Of a stretch of 64,000 bases of DNA, positions 33,004 to 41,426 are shown piece by piece (the stretch's first letter is position 1; each line of letters opens with the position of its first letter). A program made the translations under genes and the position numbers. Origin of the DNA: Noviluteimonas caseinilytica (GTDB lineage: Bacteria > Pseudomonadota > Gammaproteobacteria > Xanthomonadales > Xanthomonadaceae). The DNA is taken from positions 2,108,001 through 2,172,000 of the forward strand of contig NZ_AP024545.1 in assembly GCF_018406605.1 (NCBI RefSeq), given 5' to 3'. The notes beneath the pieces are model-generated. The model saw only the letters and a program-made list of their open reading frames with translations, did no database searches and had not been told where the DNA came from.

Positions 33004-33667
33004 CGCCAACATCGATCTCCTCCCCCCTGCGGGGGAGGCCGGGAGGGGGGCAGCCCGGTCGCGTCGCACCTGGACGTGGCTCTTCGCGCTCCTCGTCGCG
33101 CTGCTCCCGCTCCTCGCATTCGCGCAGGAAAACGACCCCGTCACCGATGCCGTCGCGCGCGACCGCGAGTTCGGCGTCACCGCGCGGCACTTCGGCCTCG
33201 AACGCCGCGTGTCGATGTACCAGTGGCGCGCGAAGGGCGCGGGCTACGAACGCGTCTGGAGCGAAGCCCCCATCGACTCGACGGGCTATGCGCCGGGCCA
33301 CGACAACCCCGAGTTCCCGCTGCGCAGCCGCCGCTGGCTCGCCGAGCGCGTGACGCTCGACGACAAGCCGCTCGATCGCAGCGTGATCGAACAGTTCGGC
33401 CAGTGGCGCACGTTCCGCCCGAATTTCTCGGCGTTGCCCGGCAACCTCGCCGCCACGTTCCAGCCGGAAGGCGATGGCCTCGGCAGCGCGGAGAATCCGC
33501 TGGATCCGCAAGTCGGCGACCTGCGCATCGGCTGGCGCGAACTGACGCTACCGCCGTTGCAGGGCCGCGTGGAGTTGTCGCGCGGCACGTGGTTCCCGAT
33601 CGCGGGCGATCCGATCAACGATCCCGCGCCGTTGGCTGCGCCGGAATCGAATCCCTCGATGATTCGC
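33000..33667 (+). pseudogene. TMEM43-like protein, start disrupted, truncated
   Basis: Frame 2 from 33002 encodes an N-terminal hydrophobic segment (WTWLFALLVALLPLLAFA), then a TMEM43-like body with EFGVTARHFGLERRVSMYQWR, FPLRSRRWLA and NPLDPQVGDLRIGWREL. There is no start codon in that frame until GTG 33209; the ATG at 33000 lies in another frame. One missing base in the GC-run at 33016-33050 would join them. The C-terminal membrane segments expected of the family are absent. The frame instead continues into the MAPEG gene. Confidence 0.55.
33016..33050. repeat. GC-rich palindromic element with homopolymer runs
   Basis: TCTCCTCCCCCCTGCGGGGG followed by AGGCCGGGAGGGGGG. CTCCCCC pairs with GGGGGAG. 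It contains C6, G5 and G6 runs. It lies inside the start of the TMEM43-like frame and separates its ATG from the rest. Confidence 0.6.
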
Positions 33668-34066
33668 ATGACAGTCATCGCGACGAAAACGACGCTGCTG
33701 TTCGCAGGCCTGCATGCCTTGCTGCTGCTCGGCCTCACCGCGCAGGTCGTGCGTTGGCGCGTGCGTTCCCGCGTCGGCATCGGGCTCGGCGACAACACCG
33801 ACCTGGCACGCTGGGTCCGCGTGCATGGCAACTTCACCGAATACGTCCCGCTGACGCTGCTGCTGATGGCGTTGCTGGAACTCAGTGGGTTCCCGCGTCA
33901 ATGGCTGTTTGCCGGCGGCTGCACGTTGCTGCTGGGCCGCGTGCTGCACGCGTTTGGCCTGTCGCGTTACCAGGGCACGTCGTTCGGCCGCCTGGTCGGC
34001 ATGGTGCTGACGTTGACGGCGTTGGGGAGCGCGGCCATCGCCGCGCTCTGGATGTCCATGCAGTAA
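33668..34066 (+). CDS. MAPEG family protein
   Basis: 132-aa four-helix membrane protein of the MAPEG superfamily, glutathione/eicosanoid-type by fold, bacterial role unclear. Key element is RVGIGLGDNTDLARWVRVHG (about 37-56), then NFTEYVPLTLLLMALLE. ATG 33668 gives standard length, and MIRM at 33659 is the alternative. It is in frame with the TMEM43-like remnant upstream (no stop between), so it may be made as part of a fusion. I list it separately because it is complete. Confidence 0.85.
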   Translation: MTVIATKTTLLFAGLHALLLLGLTAQVVRWRVRSRVGIGLGDNTDLARWVRVHGNFTEYVPLTLLLMALLELSGFPRQWLFAGGCTLLLGRVLHAFGLSRYQGTSFGRLVGMVLTLTALGSAAIAALWMSMQ

Positions 34067-34070
34067 AGGG

Positions 34071-35576
34071 TTACGCCGCAGCTTGCTGCTGCTGCTTCGG
34101 CCCTTCCAGCAACGCGCGCTTGACCATCGCGATCAGCAGGTCGATCTCTTCGCTCGTCACGCCGAAGTGCGGCGTGAAGCGCAGCGAGTTCAGGCCACCA
34201 TGGATCACGCCGAGGCCGCGCTCGCGCAACCATTCTTCGGTCGAACCCACGCCGTAGCCCTTGAACTGCGGCGCCAGTTCGCACGAGAACAGCAGGCCCG
34301 TGCCCTGGACCTTGGTGATCAGGCCACCGAGTTCGACCTTCAGCGCTTCCAGCTTCGCGATCGCTTCCTTGCCGCGCTCGCGGATGTTGGTGCGCAGCGC
34401 GGGCGTGAACTCGTGGAGCACCGCCACGGCGACTTCGAGCGCGCGCGGGTTGCTGGTCATCGTGTTGCCGTAGGTGCCGGCGCGATACAACTTTTCCGCG
34501 CGCTCGGTGACGGCCACGACCGACAGCGGGTACTGGGCGGCGTTGAGCGCCTTCGAGTAGGTTTCCATGTCCGGCGCTTCCAGGCCTTCGAAGCCCGGGT
34601 AGTCGACGATCGACAGCACGCCGTTGGCGCGCAGGCCGGCCTGGATGGAGTCGACGAGGAACATCGAACCATGCGACTTGGTGAGCTCGCGCGCGGCGGC
34701 GTAGAACGCCGGCGGCACGCTGCGGCCCGGGTCGCCTTCGCCCATCACCGGTTCCAGGAACATCGCTTCGATGAACCAGTTGTTGGCGTCGGCATCGGCG
34801 AACACTTGCTTGAGCGCGTCGATGTCGTACGGCTCCACCGTGAGCACGGAGTCTTCGCCGCGGAAGCTGGCGAGGTGCTGCAGGTAGTTCTTGCGCGAGG
34901 AATCCGAATACAGCGCCGGGCGCTCGGTGCGGCCGTGGAAGCTGCCCTTGACGACGACGCGCTTGATCGCGCGGCCGGCGTACTTGGCGCCCGGATCGGT
35001 CATCAGCTTGCTGTTGACGTCGGCGATGCGCGCGGCGAGCGAGACGGATTCGGACCCCGAGTTGAGGCACAGGAACTTGGTGTACGGCGAACCACCGCGC
35101 GTATGGCCGATCTCCTTGCGCATGGCGCGGTCGAAGCGCAGCTGCGCCACGTTGGGCGTCATGATGTTGGCCATCGCCTGCGGGCGCGCCATCGCTTCCA
35201 GCACGGCCTTCGGCGTGTGGCCCAGGCCCAGCATCCCGTAGCCGCCGGAGTCGTGCAGCACGGCGCCCTTCAGCGTGACCACCCACGGGCCGCGCGCGGC
35301 GAGGGCGATGTACGGGTTCACCGCATCCATCGAATAGAAATTGACGAAGCCGGCCTGCACGGTGCGCAGCTGCGCGTCTTCGTCCATGTCCAGCAGTTCG
35401 GGGAACTCGGCACGGACGCGCGCGTATTCCTCGGCGGCGGCGGCGATGGCGTCCACGAGGTCCGGGTGGGTCGGCGCGAAGCGCTGCAGCGTCGCTTCGT
35501 CCAGGCCCTGCGTGCGTCGCGCACCGGCATGGGCGCGAAGGGGGGCGAGGGGGGCGAGCAGGGCGGTGGCGGTCAT
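34071..35576 (-). CDS. Class III (PLP) aminotransferase
   Basis: 501-aa fold-type I PLP enzyme. ATG 35576 gives MTATALLAP. Visible are LCLNSGSESVSLAARIADV (phosphate region), SFHGRTERPALYSDSS, and LVDSIQAGLR, where most class III enzymes have DEVQTGFGR. ETYSKALNA holds the probable PLP lysine, and GTYGNTMTSNP follows. The amino donor and acceptor are not clear. Divergent from queA across 235 AT-richer bases. Confidence 0.85.
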   Translation of the reverse strand: MTATALLAPLAPLRAHAGARRTQGLDEATLQRFAPTHPDLVDAIAAAAEEYARVRAEFPELLDMDEDAQLRTVQAGFVNFYSMDAVNPYIALAARGPWVVTLKGAVLHDSGGYGMLGLGHTPKAVLEAMARPQAMANIMTPNVAQLRFDRAMRKEIGHTRGGSPYTKFLCLNSGSESVSLAARIADVNSKLMTDPGAKYAGRAIKRVVVKGSFHGRTERPALYSDSSRKNYLQHLASFRGEDSVLTVEPYDIDALKQVFADADANNWFIEAMFLEPVMGEGDPGRSVPPAFYAAARELTKSHGSMFLVDSIQAGLRANGVLSIVDYPGFEGLEAPDMETYSKALNAAQYPLSVVAVTERAEKLYRAGTYGNTMTSNPRALEVAVAVLHEFTPALRTNIRERGKEAIAKLEALKVELGGLITKVQGTGLLFSCELAPQFKGYGVGSTEEWLRERGLGVIHGGLNSLRFTPHFGVTSEEIDLLIAMVKRALLEGPKQQQQAAA

Positions 35577-35767
35577 GGCGGCCTCACTTGGGACAGGCTG
35601 GAAATGAAAACTGCGCGGTGTGCGCCGCGCAGCGTGGGAAATCCCGGGATGAACCAACAATGGGTTGATTTAACGAGCAATTTCAAAAACTTGCGCGATT
35701 CTACCACCCCGATTCCGGCGATATAACCCCCAAAAACCCCGCAAGAACCGACAAAGCGACGCGCGGC

Positions 35768-35773
35768 TACACT
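35768..35773 (+). promoter_or_regulatory. Possible -10 of queA-tgt
   Basis: TACACT, 38 bases before the TTG start of queA, in GGCTACACTGTG. I find no matching -35 with a normal spacer. Confidence 0.3.
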
Positions 35774-35811
35774 GTGCGGCCTCGAAAACCCGGGCCCCCG
35801 CGGCCACCCCC

Positions 35812-36855
35812 TTGAAGCGCTCCGATTTCCACTACGACCTGCCGCCCGAGCTGATCGCGCAGGCACCGCTGCCCGAACGCTCCGCCAGCCGCTTGCTGGT
35901 CGTCCCGCCGCTGCCGGCCCCGTTGCAGGACCGCGGCGTGCGCGACCTGCCGGACCTGCTGCGTGAAGGCGACCTGCTGGTCTTCAACGACACGCGGGTG
36001 ATCCCCGCGCGCCTGCATGGGCAGAAGTCGAGCGGCGGTCGCGTCGAGATCCTCATCGAACGCCTGCTGCCCGATGCCGAAGCGCGCGTGCAGCTCAAGG
36101 CCAGCAAGTCGCCGCGGCCCGGTGCGCGCATCGCGCTCGATGCCGGCGGCGAAGTGGAAGTCCTGGGCCGCGAAGGCGAGTTCTACCGGCTGCGCTTCCA
36201 TGTCCCCGGTTCGCTCGAGGAATGGCTGCAGCACGCGGGACGCCTGCCGTTGCCGCCCTACATCCAGCGCACGGCCGACGCCGACGACGATGCGCGCTAC
36301 CAGACCGTGTTCGCGCGCGAGACCGGCGCGGTCGCCGCGCCCACCGCGGGCCTGCATTTCGACGAAGCGCTGCTCGATGCCTTGCGCGCGCGCGGGATCG
36401 ACTTCGGCCACGTCACGCTGCACGTCGGCGCCGGCACGTTCCAGCCCGTGCGCGTGGACGAGTTGTCCGAACACAAGATGCACAGCGAGTGGTTGAACGT
36501 GGGTGCGCACCTCGTCGAACAGGTGCGCGCGACGCGGGCGCGCGGCGGTCGCGTGATCGCGGTCGGCACCACCGTCGTGCGCGCGCTCGAATCCGCGCTG
36601 CGCGATGGCGAACTGCAACCCTTCGCCGGCGAAACCTCGATCTTCATCCTGCCGGGCTACCGCATCCGTTCCGTGGATGCGCTGCTCACCAACTTCCATT
36701 TGCCGGAGAGCACCTTGCTCATGCTGGTGTCCGCGTTCGCAGGCCGCGAACGCATCCGCGCGGCCTACGCGCACGCGATCGCCGAACGCTATCGGTTCTT
36801 CTCCTACGGCGACGCGATGCTGCTGTGGCCGTCGATGGACGAGGTGCGCGCGTGA
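35812..36855 (+). CDS. queA: S-adenosylmethionine:tRNA ribosyltransferase-isomerase
   Basis: 347-aa enzyme that adds the epoxycyclopentane precursor of queuosine to preQ1-modified tRNA. The start is TTG 35812 (KRSDFHYDLPPELIAQAPLP), the canonical N-terminus, with no alternative. Features are LLVFNDTRVIPARLHG, FARETGAVAAPTAGLHFD, LHVGAGTFQPVR, and TNFHLPESTLLMLVSAF. Stop overlaps the tgt start (GTGA). Confidence 0.96.
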   Translation: MKRSDFHYDLPPELIAQAPLPERSASRLLVVPPLPAPLQDRGVRDLPDLLREGDLLVFNDTRVIPARLHGQKSSGGRVEILIERLLPDAEARVQLKASKSPRPGARIALDAGGEVEVLGREGEFYRLRFHVPGSLEEWLQHAGRLPLPPYIQRTADADDDARYQTVFARETGAVAAPTAGLHFDEALLDALRARGIDFGHVTLHVGAGTFQPVRVDELSEHKMHSEWLNVGAHLVEQVRATRARGGRVIAVGTTVVRALESALRDGELQPFAGETSIFILPGYRIRSVDALLTNFHLPESTLLMLVSAFAGRERIRAAYAHAIAERYRFFSYGDAMLLWPSMDEVRA

Positions 36856-37958
36856 GCCGCATGCAGTTTCAATTCCTCGGCCAGGATGGCGCCGCGCGCC
36901 GCGGCCGCCTGCATTTCCCGCGCGGCACGGTGGAAACGCCGGCGTTCATGCCGGTGGGCACGTATGGCTCGGTGAAAGGCGTGCTGCCCGACCAGGTGCG
37001 CGCGCTGGGCGCGGAGATCATCCTCGGCAACACGTTCCACCTCTACCTGCGCCCGGGCCTGGAGATCATCGAAGCGCACGGTGGCCTGCATGGCTTCACC
37101 GGCTGGCGCGGGCCCATCCTCACCGACTCCGGCGGCTTCCAGGTCTTCTCGCTCGCGCATCGCCGCAAGATCACCGAGCAGGGCGTCACCTTCGCCGCGC
37201 CGACCGATGGCTCCACCGTGTTCCTCGGTCCCGAGGAAAGCATGCGGATCCAGAAGGTGCTCGACTCGGACATCGTGATGATCTTCGACGAATGCACGCC
37301 GTATCCGGCCACGGAAGACGTGGCGCGCAAGTCGATGGAACTGAGCCTGCGCTGGGCCGAACGCAGCAAGCGCGCGCACGAAGGCAACGACGCGGCGCTG
37401 TTCGGGATCGTGCAGGGCGGGGTGCACCACGCGTTGCGCGACCAGTCCGCCGCGGGCCTGCGCGCGCTCGGCTTCGACGGCTACGCCATCGGCGGCCTGG
37501 CGGTCGGCGAGCCCGAGGCCGAACGCAACGCGATGCTCGACCACACCTGCCCGCAGTTGCCCGACGACCGCCCGCGGTACCTGATGGGCGTGGGCCGGCC
37601 GGAAGACCTGGTCGAGGCGGTCGCCCGCGGCGTGGACATGTTCGATTGCGTGATGCCCACCCGCAACGCGCGCAACGGCCATTACTTCACCGCCACCGGC
37701 ACCGTCCGCATCCGCAACGCCAAGTACGAGAAGGACCTGCGCCCGATCGAGGAGGGCTGCGGCTGCGTGGCCTGCGCCGGCGGCTATACGCGCGCCTACC
37801 TGCGCCACCTGGACCGCTGCAACGAGATGCTGGCGCCGATGCTCGGCACGCTGCACAACCTCTGGTACTACGAAAAACTCATGGCCGACATGCGCGCTGC
37901 CATCGAGGCGGGAACCTTCCAGGCGTTCCGCGAGTCCTTCCACGCCGCCCGCACCTGA
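36852..37958 (+). CDS. tgt: Queuine tRNA-ribosyltransferase
   Basis: 368-aa enzyme that exchanges guanine-34 for preQ1. GTG 36852 (VSRMQFQFLGQDGAARRG) is used because homologues start this way; ATG 36861 is possible. Features are ETPAFMPVGTYGSVKG, DSGGFQVFS (catalytic Asp), RYLMGVGRPEDLVEAV, MFDCVMPTRNARNG (nucleophile region), and zinc ligands CGCVAC followed later by the His of ending GTLHN. Coupled to queA. Confidence 0.96.
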   Translation: MSRMQFQFLGQDGAARRGRLHFPRGTVETPAFMPVGTYGSVKGVLPDQVRALGAEIILGNTFHLYLRPGLEIIEAHGGLHGFTGWRGPILTDSGGFQVFSLAHRRKITEQGVTFAAPTDGSTVFLGPEESMRIQKVLDSDIVMIFDECTPYPATEDVARKSMELSLRWAERSKRAHEGNDAALFGIVQGGVHHALRDQSAAGLRALGFDGYAIGGLAVGEPEAERNAMLDHTCPQLPDDRPRYLMGVGRPEDLVEAVARGVDMFDCVMPTRNARNGHYFTATGTVRIRNAKYEKDLRPIEEGCGCVACAGGYTRAYLRHLDRCNEMLAPMLGTLHNLWYYEKLMADMRAAIEAGTFQAFRESFHAART

Positions 37959-37993
37959 ACCCGGGCCCCGGCCCCGGCCGGGCCGCCCCCGCG

Positions 37994-38002
37994 TGGCATA
38001 AT
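37994..38002 (+). promoter_or_regulatory. Extended -10 promoter of yajC-secDF
   Basis: TGGCATAAT, i.e. TGn followed by CATAAT, 34 bases before the yajC ATG. No convincing -35, as expected for extended -10 promoters. Confidence 0.5.
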
Positions 38003-38036
38003 CCCCCGCCTTTTCACGCCCAACCGGATGCACCGC

Positions 38037-38381
38037 ATGGACCTGCTCGACCTGCTGATCCCCTCCGCCCATGCCCAGTCGGCCGCGCCCGCCGCCACCG
38101 GCACCAGCATGCTGTCCACGCTGGCCCTGCCGATCATCTTCATCGCGGTGATGTACTTCCTCATGATCCGCCCGCAGATGAAGCGGCAGAAGGACCATCG
38201 CGCGATGCTCGACAAGCTGCAGCGCGGCGACGAGGTGATCACCAGCGGCGGCATCGCCGGCACCGTCACCGAGATGGGCGACAACTTCGTTTCCGTGGAA
38301 GTGGCCAACGGCGTGCAGCTGCGCGTGCAGCGCGGCGCCATCGCCAACGTCCTGCCCAAGGGCACGCTCAAGTCCGCGTAA
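38037..38381 (+). CDS. yajC: Preprotein translocase accessory subunit YajC
   Basis: 114-aa inner-membrane protein, part of the SecDF-YajC complex. One TM segment (about 26-44, STLALPIIFIAVMYFLMIRP) is followed by PQMKRQKDHRAMLDKLQRGD and VITSGGIAGTVTEM, the family signature. ATG 38037 gives MDLLDLLIP; ATG 38028 is nine bases upstream. A hairpin separates it from secD. Confidence 0.94.
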   Translation: MDLLDLLIPSAHAQSAAPAATGTSMLSTLALPIIFIAVMYFLMIRPQMKRQKDHRAMLDKLQRGDEVITSGGIAGTVTEMGDNFVSVEVANGVQLRVQRGAIANVLPKGTLKSA

Positions 38382-38431
38382 GCACCGGACACGTTCCAAA
38401 GACCGACACGTAGTCAACAACTTGCTGTAGT

Positions 38432-38452
38432 CGGCGGCCGCCTCGGCCGCCG
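38432..38452 (+). other. Hairpin in the yajC-secD gap
   Basis: CGGCGGCCG and CGGCCGCCG form a perfect 9-bp stem with loop CCT. It ends 11 bases before the secD ATG, just ahead of the CGGGGAA ribosome-binding site, so it could affect access or mRNA processing. Confidence 0.5.
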
Positions 38453-38463
38453 CGGGGAATTCG

Positions 38464-40329
38464 ATGCTCACCTTTCCGCGCTGGAAATATTTCGCCATCC
38501 TGCTGGTGCTGATCCTCAGCACCCTGTACGCGTTGCCCAACGCGTACCCGCTGGACCCGTCCGTGCAGGTCACCGCGGCGCGCGCCGGGGGCGTGGCGAT
38601 CGACAAGGCGCTGCGCGACCGCGTGGCGGCCGAGCTGACGAAGGCCCACATCACCGCCGATTCGGTGGCGATCGAGAGCAAGGACAACCTGCTGGTGCGC
38701 CTGCCGGACCCGAACGTGCAGACGCGCGCGGCCGACATGCTGCGCCCGCTGCTGGGCGGCGACTACGTCGTCGCGCTGAGCCTGGCGCCCACCGCGCCGA
38801 AGTGGCTCGACTGGTTCGGCGCCAAGCCCATGCCGCGCGGCCTCGACCTGCAGGGCGGCGTGCACTTCGCGATGGAAGTGGACCAGAAGGCGGCGATCGA
38901 CAAGCGCATGGATGCCTTCCAGGAAGACATCCGCGCCACGTTCCGCGAAAAGCGCATCCTCTATTCGTCGGTGAGCCGCACCGGCCCGGCGACCATCGGC
39001 ATCACGCTCAAGGAAGGCGCCGACAACGACAAGGCGCAGAACGAATTGCGCCGCATGTTCCCGACCTACCAGGTGGGCGGCGAAGCCACGCGCCTGGCGA
39101 TCACCGTGCCCGACGCCGGCCTGCGCCAGCTCGCCACCGAGGCGATCGAGCAGAACCTCACCACGCTGCGCAACCGCGTCAACAACCTGGGCGTCGCCGA
39201 GCCGGTGATCCAGCGCCAGGGCACCGACCGCGTCGTGATCCAGCTGCCCGGCCTGCAGGACACCGCCGAAGCCAAGCGCCAGATCGGCGCGACCGCCACG
39301 CTGGAATTCCGCGCCGTCGTCGGCGACGAAGCGCAGGCCGCCGCCGCGCTGGCCGACAACCGCGTCCCGCCGGACGCGCGCATCTACTACGACCAGTTCC
39401 ACCGTCCGCTGCTGCTCTCCAAGCGCCTGCTCGTGTCCGGCGACCAGCTGGTCAACGCGGTGCCCGGCATCGACGCGCAGCGCGGCGTGCCCAACGTCAG
39501 CATCACGCTCGACAGCACGGGTGGCCAGCGCATGCTGGACCACACGATCGACAACGTCGGCAACCGCCTCGGCATCGTGTACGTCGAGCGCATCCCGGAG
39601 ACGAAGATCGTCGACGGCAAGGAAGTGCATTCCTCGCGCATCGACGAGCGCGTGATCAGCTCTTCGACGATCCAGGGCGTGTTCGGCAAGGACTTCCAGA
39701 CCACCGGCCTGTCGCGCGAAGAAGCGCAGAGCCTGGCCAAGCAGCTGAAGGCCGGTGCGCTCGCCGCGCCCATGAGCTTCGTCGAAGAACGCGTCGTCGG
39801 CCCGAGCCTCGGCGCCGAGAACGTCAAGCGCGGCACCACCGCGGTGCTGTACTCGTTCCTCTTCGCGCTGGGCTTCTTCCTGCTGTACTACCGCATGTTC
39901 GGCCTGATCACCTGCCTCTCGCTGCTGCTCAACCTGCTGATGGTGATCGCGGTGATGTCGTTGCCCTTCATCGGCGCGACGATGAGCCTGCCGGGCTTCG
40001 CAGGTTTGGCATTGACCGTCGGCATGTCGGTCGACGCGAACGTGCTGATCAACGAACGTATCCGAGAGGAGTTGCGGGCGGGCATGCCACCACAGGCCGC
40101 CATCGCCACCGGTTACGACCGCGCCTCCGGCACGATCTTCGACTCCAACATGACGGCGCTGCTCGCCGGCCTGGCGCTGCTGCTGTTCGGCACCGGCCCG
40201 CTGAAGGGCTTCGCGCTGACCATGATCATCGGCATCCTGACCTCGGTGTTCACGGCCGTGACGGTGTCGCGCGCCATGGCGACGCTGGTGTACGGCGGCC
40301 GCCGCAAGCCCAAGTCCATCGCGATCTGA
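38464..40329 (+). CDS. secD: Protein translocase subunit SecD
   Basis: 621-aa inner-membrane subunit that uses the proton motive force to complete Sec export. TM1 (about 8-26) is followed by a large periplasmic P1 domain with GLDLQGGVHFAMEVD, LTTLRNRVNNLGVAEPVIQRQG and DRVVIQLPG. A C-terminal five-TM RND-like core follows with LTVGMSVDANVLINERIREE. GGGGAA lies before the ATG. Followed by secF after 16 bases. Confidence 0.97.
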   Translation: MLTFPRWKYFAILLVLILSTLYALPNAYPLDPSVQVTAARAGGVAIDKALRDRVAAELTKAHITADSVAIESKDNLLVRLPDPNVQTRAADMLRPLLGGDYVVALSLAPTAPKWLDWFGAKPMPRGLDLQGGVHFAMEVDQKAAIDKRMDAFQEDIRATFREKRILYSSVSRTGPATIGITLKEGADNDKAQNELRRMFPTYQVGGEATRLAITVPDAGLRQLATEAIEQNLTTLRNRVNNLGVAEPVIQRQGTDRVVIQLPGLQDTAEAKRQIGATATLEFRAVVGDEAQAAAALADNRVPPDARIYYDQFHRPLLLSKRLLVSGDQLVNAVPGIDAQRGVPNVSITLDSTGGQRMLDHTIDNVGNRLGIVYVERIPETKIVDGKEVHSSRIDERVISSSTIQGVFGKDFQTTGLSREEAQSLAKQLKAGALAAPMSFVEERVVGPSLGAENVKRGTTAVLYSFLFALGFFLLYYRMFGLITCLSLLLNLLMVIAVMSLPFIGATMSLPGFAGLALTVGMSVDANVLINERIREELRAGMPPQAAIATGYDRASGTIFDSNMTALLAGLALLLFGTGPLKGFALTMIIGILTSVFTAVTVSRAMATLVYGGRRKPKSIAI

Positions 40330-40345
40330 CGGGAAGAACCAGAAC

Positions 40346-41308
40346 ATGAAGATTTTCCCGCTGACGCTGTTGCCGAACGACGCCAACATCAATTTCATGC
40401 GGCTGCGCTGGGCGTCCATCACCCTCGCGGCGCTGCTGATGTTCGGTGCGATCGGCGCCATGGCCTTCAAGGGCTTCAACTACGCCCTCGACTTCACCGG
40501 CGGTGCGCTGGTGGAAGTGCGCACCGACCAGCCGGTCGACATCGACGACATCCGCAAGGACCTGGGCAAGCAGGGCTACGACAGCGCGCAGGTGCAGACC
40601 TACGGCTCCGGCAACGAACTGCTGGTCCGCCTGCAGCCGCGCGAAGGCGAGTCGAGCACGCAGGCCACCACGCACGCCAAGGAAGCGGTGACGCGCGCGC
40701 TGACCACCGCGGGGGCGACCAACCCGCACATCCTGCGCAGCGAATTCGTCGGCCCGCAGATCGGCCGCGAGCTGGCCCGAAACGGTGCGTACGCGCTCGC
40801 GTTCGTCGTGATCGGCTTCCTGTTCTACATCGCGTTCCGCTTCCAGCGGAAGTTCGCACTGGCCGCGATCATCGCCACGCTGCACGACGTGGTCGTCGTG
40901 GCGGGCTGGTTCGCGATCACCGGGCACGAGTTCGACCTCACGGTGCTCGCCGGCGTGCTGTCGGTGATGGGCTACTCGATCAACGACACGATCGTGGTGT
41001 TCGACCGCGTGCGCGAGAACTTCCGCGGCATGCGCGCCTCGCCGTACGAAGTGCTGAACAAGTCGGTCAACCAGACGCTCTCGCGTACGGTGATCACCTC
41101 GTTCGTCGCCTTCCTCACGGTGCTCGCGCTGTACATCTACGGCGGCGGTTCGCTGCGCGGCATGGCCGAGTCGCAGATCATCGGCATCATCGTCGGCACG
41201 CTGTCGTCGATCTTCGTCGCGTGCCCGCTGCTGCTGTGGTTCGGCGTGACGAAGCAGGACCTGTTGCCGAAGGCGCAGGACGAGGCGGCGTTGGCGCGTC
41301 GCCCGTAA
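40346..41308 (+). CDS. secF: Protein translocase subunit SecF
   Basis: 320-aa partner of SecD. TM1 (about 19-37) leads to NYALDFTGGALVEVRTD and a smaller periplasmic domain. The core of five helices has LTVLAGVLSVMGYSINDTIV and VFDRVRENFR. Length matches the family (about 310-320). GGGAAG lies about ten bases before the ATG. A nested repeat with a terminator follows. Confidence 0.97.
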   Translation: MKIFPLTLLPNDANINFMRLRWASITLAALLMFGAIGAMAFKGFNYALDFTGGALVEVRTDQPVDIDDIRKDLGKQGYDSAQVQTYGSGNELLVRLQPREGESSTQATTHAKEAVTRALTTAGATNPHILRSEFVGPQIGRELARNGAYALAFVVIGFLFYIAFRFQRKFALAAIIATLHDVVVVAGWFAITGHEFDLTVLAGVLSVMGYSINDTIVVFDRVRENFRGMRASPYEVLNKSVNQTLSRTVITSFVAFLTVLALYIYGGGSLRGMAESQIIGIIVGTLSSIFVACPLLLWFGVTKQDLLPKAQDEAALARRP

Positions 41309-41312
41309 CAGC

Positions 41313-41421
41313 GGGACCGGGGACCCGGGACCGGGGACCAGGGAAAGCAAAAAGCCGCGCATTTGCGCGGCTTTTTGTTGGGCTGTTGCGTTTGGTCCCT
41401 GGTCCCTGGTCCCCGGTCCCC
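41313..41421. repeat. GGGACC-type inverted repeat flanking a terminator
   Basis: The left arm (41313-41344) has repeats of GGGACCGGGGACC. The right arm (41394-41421) has GGTCCCTGGTCCC and CCGGTCCCC, nearly its reverse complement. The secDF terminator sits in between. A large nested stem-loop of the kind seen as dispersed repeats in Xanthomonadaceae (family knowledge, from memory). Confidence 0.7.
41349..41376. terminator. Terminator between secF and suhB (convergent)
   Basis: AAAAAGCCGCGC and GCGCGGCTTTTT form a 12-bp stem with loop ATTT. It can serve both convergent genes. Confidence 0.9.
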
Positions 41422-41426
41422 GTCTT

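Noticed and set aside
38368..40479. 703-codon minus-strand open frame opposite secD
   Set aside because: Shadow of secD; no start context and no domain.
41313..41421. GGGACC repeats as a CRISPR-like array
   Set aside because: Units are short, contiguous and inverted across a terminator, with no spacers and no cas genes.
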